Of a stretch of 64,000 nt of DNA, positions 22,001-31,665 are shown piece after piece. Source of the stretch: Blattamonas nauphoetae (Eukaryota; Preaxostyla; Oxymonadida). Positions within the stretch are counted from its first letter, which is position 1. Every line of letters starts with the position of its first letter. The stretch covers positions 310,001 through 374,000 of the forward strand of contig JARBJD010000008.1 of assembly GCA_033064195.1 (NCBI GenBank). Reading direction: 5' to 3'. The notes beneath the pieces were generated by a model. It did not search any database and was not told where the DNA came from. It saw nothing but the letters and a program-made list of their open reading frames with translations. The position numbers and the translations under genes are program-made.

Positions 22001-22937
22001 AGGAAGAATTCGAGCACAAAACTGATCCGCCAGTGTTCACGTCCCGAATCGTCGATCCCGACAAATGCGAGCTTGTCAGCGATACAACACATCCCAACAT
22101 CTTTTGATCCAAATGCCGAAGGCGTGGCGAGTGCGAACACCCAATCGAACTCATGTTCACAAACCAGCACCCAATCAGCGATGACGACAGTCTTCCAACC
22201 GATTCCACATTCTTTCGAGGTGTTCGTGTCAGTGAGAGACCAATCCCGTCGTTTCCCAGAATCCGAGAAGAGTCAAACGAGCATCCAACAATCGACACAG
22301 AAACTGACCCGACAAGGGATGGAAATGACGATGTTTCAACAACACCACGCATCGACCTAACATCATTCCACAGCAAGCTCTTCGAAATCACAACTGACGA
22401 TTCTCTTCCTGATTCCTCCAATGAAGATCCAGAAATCACAATCGCACTTGTCCATGGCGACAGTTTAATTCTGCTTTCCGATACCGTCAGCATGCTGCAT
22501 GAAACAATTGCTAGCCTTGATGATCTTGCTTCGTTCATCAGTTGTCTTCCTTGGGCAGAATTGTCGATGAGCGAAAAGTGGATCGACTTCAACGACAATG
22601 TCGAGTTTATCAAGGAGAACAGGTAACTCACAACGTCCTGTTTCCTTCTATCGTCCGATTTCGAGTTCACTTCAGACTCGGATGAAGCAATGAAGTCAGT
22701 CTTTACATCTTCATTTTCTTGTGTTGGCTCCCCTGTAAGTTCTATTGATCTGTGTACAATTTCAATGTTGTTCCCAATGTATGTTCCTTCTGACAACGAC
22801 AAATACAACTTTTCATTTTGTTCAGAGTTGGAAAAGTCCGAATTGGTATTCAGAACAGAAGAGAGGCGATGTGGCGAGATGGACGAGTTCAAATATGCCG
22901 ATACGCAGGTGAGAAGAAGGAATAATTGTCCGATCAT
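19071..22937 (-). CDS. Family A type I membrane beta-helix protein with pseudokinase domain
   Basis: Complete 1288-residue frame. Signal peptide MIGQLFLLLTCVSAYLNSS. Residues about 100-330 form the conserved cassette (SRIKLSPWTSAIVIS, DQKMLGCVVSLTSSHLSGST). About 330-650 is a variable right-handed beta-helix with repeated C-x-F-x-x-C and GGA/GGG turns. Two Ig-like repeats end in TYTIKSIV and similar. The membrane span is near 962-985 (LLSWLIPLVGCVLIALLLAI) followed by RRRQKK. The cytoplasmic tail (about 300 aa) holds a kinase-like fold lacking the N-lobe: SSHWILID replaces HRD, GNVRLKL replaces DFG, while RWRAPEVVA and VFSLGLVLWEIETGQVPFG are kept. Predicted plasma-membrane receptor or adhesin with scaffold-type pseudokinase. 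Closest relatives here are the copies at 27392, 34683 and 39473. Confidence 0.85.
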   Translation of the reverse strand: MIGQLFLLLTCVSAYLNSSISPHRLSSVLNTNSDFSNSEQNEKLYLSLSEGTYIGNNIEIVHRSIELTGEPTQENEDVKTDFIASSESEVNSKSDDRRKQDVVSYLFSLINSTLSLKSIHFSLIDNSAQGRQLMNEARSSRLAIVSCSMLTVSESRIKLSPWTSAIVISGSSLEESGRESSVVISKSLLWNDVRSMRGVVETSSFPSLVGSVSVSIVGCSFDSSRILGNDGIGLSLTRTPRKNVESVGRLSSSLIGCWFVNMSSIGCSHSPRLRHLDQKMLGCVVSLTSSHLSGSTIRDVNTGGSVLCSNSSFSSLLSSPNTDSNEEPSEATATNPVDSTPEKFQDTKLYSFTNTSGTTSSSAIFSHCCFTGDNYQPSDRPLSFLEYPGTISILSCSFDNITYPVPAGDGGAVFVSNAALTTPSHYTIDSSNFTSCSAANSGGAVWLRVNDDSVITSCRFENCSTTENGSYGAGLFLFTSNYYATSVMQLKLVDCAFKDCVTAGSGAGVSAAEMVDVSVMNTMFEHCETLPNYHGAIGSGIYVNGPSVLTVEGSHFIECKSAQAGGAIGCVDLEKVNISDTLVKDCYSGTTGAIFVDDYHGDFVHLSFSHVFFDGNSIGDDTTFFTESMLFVGKADKFVDVAIISSNFSASTTPQFEGCFTTVSSDSIGMIKRGKLDTSGEFFVFPHERYLDVDFVPFGPLLTAKPIARVNDKTGKIELEMKGSTPVTSQEFEVIVQNKNGTTTRLRMLFSDGTGTLVSGSESSLEYNTSYTITQIVGIVPDSSSSRMTNDFEVPVAVWVFNLAATPDLLTFTTPKPPFFISATANLISDDTKYAHVLLSFDEKVKGSFDIVVLEGEKNVTITVSILTEALAGESPKFVVVGDDRLLTQDTTYTIKSIVPTPNTDSPFVFMNDAITFHIPKSSYVIPEDPTEPEPEEPEPEDPTDPEDPKKALSPETKKLLSWLIPLVGCVLIALLLAIFIVVLVRRRQKKNAEPAQKELEVQEPIEVEKVEEFGVDCSNGVILTDENGQQTSNSPKENRPENKKTFQLNESQFGEVMACSGDFELSTARMDQTLYSVLHKEHREIGKRGIEIQIVNGLRHVVTTRGWSDVITRLSSHWILIDTAGNVRLKLQMNASEADQEATRARMLTPHPLPTFERNTNQLAEMTQEAPTDKTGMDGMRWRAPEVVAAEGGNGVESVDGHKASVFSLGLVLWEIETGQVPFGELDAVNAQRQSGTGIGPKMDTLKNEEFVSLIHRCLSVDPKHRPTLSEIGEFISSQPEDTQKAF

Positions 22938-23689
22938 TACCGTTCAACAAAGAAATGTTCACCAATGTTGTGACAGTGAAGAGGGATTCTGATCCTACCC
23001 TTTATTTGAACTTGATTGAATGCCATTATCAGCTCAGAGTGTTATCTCGAAGAATCAAACCGAAATTGGAATGGCTCTCATTCTGGACAAACGGTGATAC
23101 AGATCGAATCAGGGTGGTTTTCGACGGAATCATTTTCGATTGTATCGACATGGATGGAGTTACGTGGAAACATGACCCGATTATCCGGGAAAGACGATTC
23201 AACAAATCCGACAATCCGATCTCTGAAGACAAACGCTGTGTACGATCACAAAGTTTGCAACCCTCCCAAGATCTGGTTGTTGGATGTGCAGAACAGTACA
23301 CTTTGGATGACCTCGTGGTCCCTGGATGTGGAACCATCAGGATGGTCGGCGTGTCTGCTCTCGTCATCCGATTTGACAATCGAGGGATGCGAGATCATTT
23401 CGAACATGGAATGCTCACCATTCCTTGTGAGAGGTGATTTGGATGGACATGGATGCCCAGACCTTTGATACATGAGATCAATCAAGCAGAAACTGAGATC
23501 GATCGATCTCAGTTCCGGTTTTTGGGACTGAGATCAATGACTTAATTAAGCGTATCTATAATTGTCTCAATGTTGTGTCAAATAGTCAAAATAAGAATCT
23601 TGAAAAAGCGAAATGGTTGTAGTGTGATAGAATAAACACTGAAAAGAGGAAAACCCACTCAACTTTTGCTTTAGATTGTCTGTCGTGTT

Positions 23690-24929
23690 GGCCAATGCTA
23701 CGTCATGATCTCGGCATTCCACTGCATCGTTGCTGAATTCCTGGTGTTCATCAGATGGCTTTCGTCGATTCCGTGCAGCCTCTCCTCCTCATCTTCCTGT
23801 TCCATCCCCCAGTATTCGCTCTCGGCATCATTCGCATGTTCCACCTACTTGACTTCCTCTTTGCGCAATTTCTGCGTTTGCCTGCTCAGCTTCAGCTTAT
23901 CGTGTGAGTCGCTGGTCTGTTTCTCGGCCTTTCTTCCATCGTCTGCTGGAACTGCGGCTTCGATCGCTGTGGTCGGCCTCGTTGTGGTTGCACTCTTCTG
24001 AGGGAGTGTCTTCTCCAGATTGGTGGTTGACGAGAGCATCGACTCTAACTTCGGCCGAGCGAGGAGAAGGAACGGCTGAGGAGCGTCGCTTTTGGGGAGT
24101 GTCGGCATGAGAATCGACGACTGCTTCAGAAACTGCTTCATCTTCAGCACCACGTCTCGCAAGGAGCTCTCCCGCAGTTGCTGCTCGAAGGCGACAGATG
24201 TGTCGACAGCGTCGACTGCGAGTTCGTCGAGCACTTCGGTTTCGATGTGTCGCTGGTTCTCTTCAGCTGCCCTCGTCCCTTTGTCGACCTCATCCACCTT
24301 GTCCATCCTGTTCTTGAAATGCTGATTCTGACAGAACTCGGTGGAACTTCGTTGTCGCTGTGCTGCTTATCGAGGGTGAAGGTGGGGTTGTTCAAGGACG
24401 GCACAGTGACAACCTGAGTTGGGGCTCCATTCTGTCGTTTGGAGTGAAATGGACGGCTATATGAAGAGAGCGACGACAGTGTTGAGAAGAGAGCTCGTTT
24501 GGAGGAGTGTTGGCGTGATGGAGTTCCTAATCGTCGGTAAATGTGATTCAACGCATGCACAGTCCAAAGGATGAGAAATCGGAGGGATCATTCAGCCTTC
24601 AAAAAGTGTCATCTTAACATCTCCTCGTGGATTGCTTCCGATCCTTGCTTTCCGGTCATTGATGGTCAAACTTGGGTATTGTCCAGAATCGGCATCAGAG
24701 AGGTGTTTGATGGACCTGATGACAATCCTATTCGCTTCGGAATGTGAGCTCGCTGTTGAACGGCCGAAACATGTTGCGCAACAAGTTGTTCCATCTCTGA
24801 CGATGTTAGTTGCAGAGCTAACCTTGTGTTGACCAACGGAGTCGTCTGGAGTTGTTTGTATTCTTTGATTTCGGATGGCTGTTTGGGCTTGGTTGCAGGA
24901 ACGAGATATAAGACTGAGTGGATAGTCAA
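23690..24929 (-). other. Captured coiled-coil gene fragment inside the hAT-like element
   Basis: Minus-strand pieces in order. 24929-24666 (KPKQPSEIKEYKQLQTTPLV, LTSSEMEQLVAQHVSAVQQR). A possible intron from GTTTGACC to CGACGATTAG at about 24545. SSKRALFSTLSSLSSYSRPF and PSLNNPTFTLDKQHSDNEVP to about 24330. After one frame change, KNRMDKVDEVDKGTRAAEEN, VDTSVAFEQQLRESSLRDVV and LKLSRQTQKLRKEEVK to 23845. Heptad-like Glu/Leu spacing suggests a coiled coil. Family unknown. Its position wholly inside the TIRs and the retained intron-like gap suggest a genomic (not mRNA-derived) capture. Confidence 0.4.
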
Positions 24930-24964
24930 CGGACTGGATGGTCAGAGAACCAATTGTGTGTGGC

Positions 24965-25345
24965 TGTGGAATATCGGGAAGGCGGAATGCATTTCATCTC
25001 GACAAGTAAAACGAGAAGTGTTTCAGAGATGGTTGAAAAGTCGAGAATGGGAAAGATAATCTGGTCACAATGTGTTGTTCAGGGACACCAGGAATTGTTT
25101 GGAGAGAGGACGGTTGACGATGTGACAGTCAAAGACAGCCGCGTTGAGAACGACGAACCCAAAAGAGCAAACCATTTCTGGACAATTGGAGGTGATTTCA
25201 GAATCTGTTCGCCTGCACCAGCAATCAGCGCATTCCCAACATACGAGGAGAGTCCGCAGAAACGAGTTGGGGTCATTCGAGAGGCGGCTTCGAAGTGTCA
25301 TTTGAGATCTCACTGGTCACTGACAGATTATCTGAGAGAGATGGA
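24965..25345. repeat. Family B 3'-flank module, dispersed copy
   Basis: About 380 bp closely similar to the module that follows each family B gene in the array (for example 47560-47830, 50628-50905, 52838-53112). The shared core includes AGGAATTGTTTGGAGAGAGG and CAGCCGCGTTGAGAACGAC. It lies inside the hAT-like element and has no adjacent family B coding region. Confidence 0.7.
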
Positions 25346-27391
25346 AATAAAGAGATAAATTTTGGAAAGGACAGATTAACCAAGTCTAAATAGGACTGAA
25401 AATCGTGATAAAGAGAAGAAATCTCGAAGACTAATATACAATTAAACAACGAATGGTAAGCTGCAGAATAAATCACTCTAAGAGAGAAATAATCGTCGAG
25501 AAATGGTAGAGGAGATCCGTCGCGGTGGAATTAATAAATTATTGGATAAACAAGCGTGATTCATCCAGTTCTTCAATCGGATCGGGATGATGCATTATTG
25601 TGGGACGATTCATCTCGAGATTTCAATGAAAGTGCTTATAAACAAAATTCTACACGGATAGCGGGTCATTTACTTCGATATTTCGAGTTTTATGAGAATT
25701 TGAACACTAGTTATTTTCTGAGATCGAAAAAGCTGAGATCGATGAGATCAATCTCAAAGGTCTGTGGATGCCAGATCCAGATTATCCGAACCTCTCACAA
25801 CTCGAAATCCAATCTGATTCTTCCACTCGTGGGAACATGCCAAAACCCACGTGGATTTGATATTGAAAGACAAATGATGAATGATGGGATAGCAGACAAT
25901 GAATCGCGTCAAGGGGTTTCGATTTGTGGAGTTGGACTTTTGATGAAGAATCAACACTTTCCACTTGGAACAGGAGCTCTCTACACGTTCGAATCTGATC
26001 CAGTGTTGGGCCGCGCATTGGACTGTGTCATGCGGGTAGAAACGAATCTGCTCGAAAGCTCTCTCGTGAACGTGACATCGTCGTCTCCCTTCACGTCAAG
26101 CGGACAGCTGCTCGGAAGTGAAGTGAGTCAACGCGTGGTTGGGAGTTGTGTTGATCAGAGCACAAACCACGACAGTGGGACAGGAATGCTGTCCCCCAAC
26201 ATGGGAGGGGACTTGATGTGTCTGAACACCTCCTTCTCATCGTGCATCAGCGAACGGAACACGGATCTCACCTTTTCGTTCGAAAACATCACCCAAACTC
26301 ACATTGGTCGTCTGAACAACGTGAAATCAGATGTGACATCAGTTTCCAACACTCTCTGCACATTCAACAGGATGAGAGTCAAAGCTGAATTGGACCACGG
26401 GGGAGGAGCAATCTTCCTTCGGGACACCTCGTCATCTCTCACAATCACGACCTGCTTCTTCCACGACTGCAGCTGCCAAGACACGGTGAAAAGTGACGAT
26501 GGAGGTGCAATCGAATTCAGGTGTTCTCTCAGCAATACACACCCGTTCAGTGTCTCTGATTCGTCATTCACACAATGTTCAACGGGTAATGATGGAGGAT
26601 GTCTCTATATCGCGTATACATCCTCAATTTCAATGGAAAATTGCTTTTTCGAAAGATCCCATGCATCTTCCTATGGAGCTGTGTTACTCTATTCAAATAT
26701 CATCACCATCTCAAATAGTAGATTCTTTGATTGTTCAACATATTGGTACGGAGGTGCCATCAGCTTTGGTCGAATGAACACTCTTTCTCTCTCGTACTCG
26801 CAATTCAGAAGATGCTACTGTTCCAACAACACAGAAGGAAAGGACGTGTTTTTCTATTACAACATGTCCTCACACGTCACCTCTGACATGTTCACATCCT
26901 GTGACTCCACATCGGGTGCACCGAATGTCTATTTCTACGAAGATAAACGATCAAACAGCACACTCGTACGACAAATCTCCTCAAACATCGCAATCAAGTC
27001 TGTCGATGTGATGTTCGATGGAAACGACGCAACAGTGACGGTCGAGACAAACGAAGCGATCAAGGGAACAATGAGTGTATTGTTGGATGGATCGAACGTT
27101 CCCAGACTCGTCCAGGTCGTATTTGGCAGTGATAGTGGTATCTGAGATGAAACTGCACAGTTCGTGTTTTGTCGTGACGTGGGTGTTGTGTCAATCAGAG
27201 TCGACGGAAAGCCACAGAAGGAAGAGTTATCTCGTTGCGGCAGGACGATCTGATGAAGAGTGACTTCTGAACTTCGAGAAGAGGTATGCAAAGCAAGACG
27301 AGTGTGTAGTGACACGGAGTTCAGAGAGAGAGAAGTTAGAGAGGTGTTGGTGTGGTTTGTTTGATGAGATCAACGAAATGTGTGCATGAGA

Positions 27392-30300
27392 TTAGAGATC
27401 ATATTGTGACACATCTCCCTTTGATACGAAGTGAGATTCTTCAGGATGAGAAGAGAGGAAATCCCCAACTTCTGAAAGTGTTGGGCGTTGCTTCGGATCA
27501 ACGGAAAGACAGCGATGGATTAGCGACACAAACTCCTCGTTCTTCAGAGTGTCCATTTTCGGTCCAACTCCCGTTCCCGATTGTCGTTGAGCATTCACTG
27601 CATCCAGTTCTCCAAACGGCACTTGGCCAGTCTCGATTTCCCACAACACAAGGCCAAGACTAAAAACTGCTGCTTTATGCCCATCTATCGCTGCTCCTCC
27701 ATTTCCTCCTTCTGCCGCCACAACTTCAGGCGCTCGCCATCGAAGACCATCCATCGCTGCTTTCGAGTTTTCAACTTGGTTGTCCATCCTGTTCTGAGAG
27801 TCAACTGGTGTTCCTTCCAAGTTCGGTTGTGGCTCTTGTTGCATGCGAGCTGCTTCTTGTTCTGCTTCTTCTGGTGTTAACTGCAGCTTCAGTTGAACTG
27901 ATCCATCTTTGTTCAGAAGGATCCAGTGAGACGAGAGACGAGTCAGAAGGTCACTTCGTCCTCGAGTTGTCACAACATGCTTCAATCCATTCACAATCTG
28001 AATCCCAATCGCACGCTTCCCAAACTCCCCTCGATCTTTGTGAATCACGTTGTACAGCGTGTCATTCATTCGAGCGGACGAGATCTTAAAGTCGCCATCG
28101 CATTCCATCACTTCAACAGAATCTTGAAGGACATTTTTAGCTTTGTTTTCAGTGTTGTTCACTTCTGTTGAGTGGCCTGACGAAGATACGAATGCCGAGT
28201 GACTCATTCCTTCTGCTCCCACAATCTCATTTGTGTGCCCGCCGTCAATCGCCTCCATCTTTTCAACTTCCACGGATTCTTGTGATTCCATCTCTTTCTG
28301 AGCTGGTTCAGCCGTCTTCTTCTTCAATCGTCGGCGACACAGAACAATTATGATAACCGTCACCACTCCTGCAACCAGCAGAGAGACAACGAGAGGAATC
28401 AGCCAGCTTAGAAGTGCCTTCATTTCTGGTGACATCGACTTCTTTGGATTATACGACGATTTCGGGATGTCGAACGAAATTGTTTCAATCATCCAGGCAG
28501 GCGTTGTGTTTGCTTCCTTTAGTGGTGTTGGTGCGAATGACTTGATTGTGTATGACGTGTCGTGAGTGAGGACTTTACCGTCTCCAACCACAACAATCTC
28601 AGCTGATTCCCCTGTCTTCGCACTCTCATTCATTTCCACTGTGATCCTCACGTCCTTCCCTCCCTCTTCCACAACAATGTCGAACGATCCTTCAACTGCC
28701 TTGTCGAAGTGAAGGAAGATTACAGCAGTTCGACCGTCAGCTTTGATCAGGTGCGATGTCGCGTCTTTGAGAATTGGGGGATGTTCTGGCGTGGAGAACG
28801 TGAGAAAGGTTGGCGTGCGAGCGAGACGGAATGTCCACTCGGCTTCAGGGATGGTGATACCATTTGAGACTGTCGAAGATGACGATGAGGGAACAATTCC
28901 AACAATCGATGTGATTGTGTATTTCGTCGAGAATTCGAGATTCAATGATGCTGATGTCAGTGTTCCCTTCCCATTCAGCAACTCAATCTCTCCGACAATG
29001 TCTGTCGTGTTCCCTTCCTTCTGAACTGTCACTTCAACCTTCTGAGATTGAGTCGGAACAGTCGCTTTCATCTCCAACTCAATCTTTCGAGTCTCGTAAT
29101 TCAATTCAACTCCCACTTTCTCCGCCAGAACAGGCCCAAAATTCTCGAAAGCATCATCGAAGTGACGATCGTATGAAGTAGAAGCGTAAGGACCGACGGC
29201 GATGTGCATTCCAACGTTGTCTGTGCCACATGTTGAGTAGCAGTCATCGATCGAGAATGATGGTTTTGTTTCACACCGTTGATAGTTCACAGCCAGATCA
29301 ACAAACGTTTCTGTTTCTGTGGGAAGACCTTCAGCATCGAAATATTGTGGGTTCGACCCGATCGAATTGTTGACGAAAGCGACTCGTGTGAGAGAGATCG
29401 ATGACGGATGAGTGTTACGCTGTCGGAAGCTGGTTGTTCCGGATGTGCCAGAAACACAATCCTGGACAAGACAGTCAACGATCTCACAATGTCCAAATCC
29501 GTCCACGTCGAATGCACCACCAAGCGCTGTCGATGAACAGCCGACAAAAGAACATTCGTTGAGAGTGAGTATCCCTGTTGGTTCGAGCTTGCAATACAAC
29601 CCGCCTCCGATGGTAAACGAGAATTCATCTTCACAAGTGCAGCGTAGAAAGTGGAGGTCACTCAATGAAACGTCACACTTGGCATCTAAGGACATCCCTC
29701 CTCCGTTACTCATACACGCACAATCGATGAAGTCCAGACGAGTGACGGAGATGGTCGAAGTTGAGACAAGTGTCAGCTGGAGGGCGCCAGCACCCACAGT
29801 GTTCCAATCGGCTGAGCAATCGGTGAAGCGACAGTCCGAGAGTGATGCACTCCCACGGGGATCGAAGCTCATCCCACCACCAAACGATATTGCATGGCAA
29901 GACTCAAAAACGAGATTGGAGACCGTGAAGAGACTGCTTGTATCGGTTGAGCCGAGAATGAGGCCTCCGCCAGTGAGATCCGATGAGCCAGACGCACTTG
30001 GTCCACACTGCACAAAAGAACAATGAACGATTGTGGCGGATGACCGCGTGGTGACGGACATTCCTCCGCCGTTGTTGCTGTTTTTGACGATCGGGAAGTT
30101 TGACGCATTGACAGTGATTGGACCGCCAGCAGTGTCTTGTTGGATCGATACAGCTCCTCCCTGTTTGGGGCTGGGGCCAGTGACATCCTCAAACAAGCAG
30201 GAGAAGATGGAGATGGAGCCGAGATAGTTGTTGAAGGTGAGTGGGCGGACAGATTGATAGTTGGAGTGAGTGAAGCGGCAGTTGGAGAAGGAGATGGATG

Positions 30301-31381
30301 AGCCTGAACCTCCGTCGGCGTCAGAGTATGAATATGGATCCCCATCCACATAGACTCCTGCAGATCCATCGGGGAGGGTGATGGATGGATTTGTGTTGTC
30401 AGTGGGGTCGGGGTTGGGGGAGGAGAGGAGGGAGGAGAAGGAGGAATTCGAGCACAAAACTGATCCGACAGTGTTAACGTCCCGAATCGTCGATCCCGAC
30501 AAATGCGAGCTTGTCAGCGATACAACACATCCCAACATCTTCTGATCCAAATGCCGAACGCGTGGCTCGAGCGAAGATCCAATCGAACTCATGTTCACAA
30601 ATGAGCAGCTAATCAGCGACGACGACATTCTTCCAACTGATTCCACATTCTTTCGAGGTGTTCGTGGCAGTGAGAGGCCAATCCCGTCGTTTCCCAGAAT
30701 CCGAGAAGAGTCAAACGAGCATCCAACAATCGACACCGAAACTGACCCGACAAGGGACGCAAATGACGATGTTTCAACAACACCACGCATCGACCCAACA
30801 TCATTCCACAGTCTGCTGTTCGCAATAACAACTGACGATTCTTTTCCTGATTCCTCCAAAGTCGATGGAGAAATCACAATCGCACTTGTCCATGGCGACA
30901 CTTCAATTCTGCTTGAAGATATCGTCAGCATGCTGCCTGATACAACTGCCAGCCTTGACGTTCCCTTTTCGTTCTTCTGGAATCTTCCTTTGGCAGAAGT
31001 GTCGATCAGTGAAAAGTCCATCCATTTCAACGACAATGTCGAGTTTGTCAATGAGAACATGCAAGTCCCAAAGTCATGGGTCCTTCCTTCGTCGGTCTTC
31101 CAATTCACTTCTGACTCAGACGTCGCAATCAGTTCTGTTTTCAAATCGCCATTTTCTTGTGTTGGCTCCCCTGTCAGTTCCAGACTTCGGTGTGCAATAT
31201 CAATGTTGTCCCCAATGTATGTTCCTTTGGGCAACGAGAGGGACAAAGTTTCATTGAGTTCATGGTTGGAAAAGTCTGATTTGGTGTTTAGAAATGTGAC
31301 TTGACTTTCATGCAGGCGTGAAGTGGTTTTGATCGCGAACGTGTGTTGAAACATGCAGAAAACAAGTGAAAGATAGAGCAT
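27392..31381 (-). CDS. Family A type I membrane beta-helix protein with pseudokinase domain
   Basis: Complete 1329-residue frame from ATG at 31381 to TAA at 27392. Signal-like N terminus MLYLSLVFCMFQHTFA. The conserved N-terminal cassette (SSRIEVSPWTSAIVIS; GSVSVSIVGCSFDSSRI) is followed by the longest beta-helix of the set, with many GGGM/GGGL turns (29130-30440). Two Ig-like repeats come next, then a span LLSWLIPLVVSLLVAGVVTV with RRRLKKK. The cytoplasmic pseudokinase again lacks the N-lobe, has SSHWILLN for HRD and GSVQLKL for DFG, and keeps RWRAPEVVAAEGG and the C-lobe helix LWEIETGQVPFGELDAVNAQ. It is head-to-head with the CSPP1-like gene (284-bp spacer), so the two may share a divergent promoter region. 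Confidence 0.85.
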   Translation of the reverse strand: MLYLSLVFCMFQHTFAIKTTSRLHESQVTFLNTKSDFSNHELNETLSLSLPKGTYIGDNIDIAHRSLELTGEPTQENGDLKTELIATSESEVNWKTDEGRTHDFGTCMFSLTNSTLSLKWMDFSLIDTSAKGRFQKNEKGTSRLAVVSGSMLTISSSRIEVSPWTSAIVISPSTLEESGKESSVVIANSRLWNDVGSMRGVVETSSFASLVGSVSVSIVGCSFDSSRILGNDGIGLSLPRTPRKNVESVGRMSSSLISCSFVNMSSIGSSLEPRVRHLDQKMLGCVVSLTSSHLSGSTIRDVNTVGSVLCSNSSFSSLLSSPNPDPTDNTNPSITLPDGSAGVYVDGDPYSYSDADGGSGSSISFSNCRFTHSNYQSVRPLTFNNYLGSISIFSCLFEDVTGPSPKQGGAVSIQQDTAGGPITVNASNFPIVKNSNNGGGMSVTTRSSATIVHCSFVQCGPSASGSSDLTGGGLILGSTDTSSLFTVSNLVFESCHAISFGGGMSFDPRGSASLSDCRFTDCSADWNTVGAGALQLTLVSTSTISVTRLDFIDCACMSNGGGMSLDAKCDVSLSDLHFLRCTCEDEFSFTIGGGLYCKLEPTGILTLNECSFVGCSSTALGGAFDVDGFGHCEIVDCLVQDCVSGTSGTTSFRQRNTHPSSISLTRVAFVNNSIGSNPQYFDAEGLPTETETFVDLAVNYQRCETKPSFSIDDCYSTCGTDNVGMHIAVGPYASTSYDRHFDDAFENFGPVLAEKVGVELNYETRKIELEMKATVPTQSQKVEVTVQKEGNTTDIVGEIELLNGKGTLTSASLNLEFSTKYTITSIVGIVPSSSSSTVSNGITIPEAEWTFRLARTPTFLTFSTPEHPPILKDATSHLIKADGRTAVIFLHFDKAVEGSFDIVVEEGGKDVRITVEMNESAKTGESAEIVVVGDGKVLTHDTSYTIKSFAPTPLKEANTTPAWMIETISFDIPKSSYNPKKSMSPEMKALLSWLIPLVVSLLVAGVVTVIIIVLCRRRLKKKTAEPAQKEMESQESVEVEKMEAIDGGHTNEIVGAEGMSHSAFVSSSGHSTEVNNTENKAKNVLQDSVEVMECDGDFKISSARMNDTLYNVIHKDRGEFGKRAIGIQIVNGLKHVVTTRGRSDLLTRLSSHWILLNKDGSVQLKLQLTPEEAEQEAARMQQEPQPNLEGTPVDSQNRMDNQVENSKAAMDGLRWRAPEVVAAEGGNGGAAIDGHKAAVFSLGLVLWEIETGQVPFGELDAVNAQRQSGTGVGPKMDTLKNEEFVSLIHRCLSVDPKQRPTLSEVGDFLSSHPEESHFVSKGDVSQYDL

Positions 31382-31665
31382 GATTCAAAACAAATTCAAA
31401 TCAAATTTAGTTCGGAGAACTGAGAAATAATCTTGGAATGATCAAGCCTTTTATTTGGTTGATTTCGGAGCGATTAACAGGAAAATGATGGTCATCAGCA
31501 TTCATTGTCCATTCACAACTCAGTGATCTGCTTCGATCGATAGTTGAGTGCATTCATGAAAAGAGCCGATGGAAAATTGACATATAGAATCGAATTTGAC
31601 CAGTTTATGGGCAACTGTTTAGATCACATTCCATCTCTCAGGATAACTACGGCAATTATCTCTGC

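Larger units (their letters stand above)
23458..25764. mobile_element. hAT-like Pack element (2307 bp), 8-bp TSD, carrying host sequence
   Basis: The 8-bp duplication TGGATGCC is at 23450-23457 and 25765-25772. Inverted ends begin CAGACCTTTGA, with CAG termini and subterminal CTGAGATC(G/A) palindromes clustered in the first and last 80 bp, all typical of hAT elements. No transposase is present. The interior carries a minus-strand gene fragment (23690-24929) and a copy of the family B 3'-flank module (about 24965-25345). It splits a family A gene in frame. Confidence 0.85.
23016..27145 (+). pseudogene. Family A gene split by a hAT-like element and truncated at 3' end
   Basis: N-terminal piece 23016-23457 (VQNSTLWMTSWSLDVEPSGW, SSSDLTIEGCEIISN, PFLVRGDLDGHG) and C-terminal piece 25773-27145 (QIQIIRTSHNSKSNLILPLV, SQRVVGSCVDQSTNHDSGTG, GGDLMCLNTSFSSC, then beta-helix turns GGAIFLRD, GGAIEFRC, GGCLYI). 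If the element and one TSD copy are subtracted, the codons read straight through (GHG-C-QIQII) with no frame change. The TGA at 27143-27145 ends the frame before the membrane span and kinase tail that complete copies have, though weak family similarity continues for about 40 codons. The gene was therefore intact when the element landed, or nearly so, and is now broken. Confidence 0.75.

Noticed and set aside
19130-22626. Long plus-strand open stretches across the minus-strand family A gene
   Set aside because: Same shadow effect. The minus frame has the signal peptide, membrane span and family homology.
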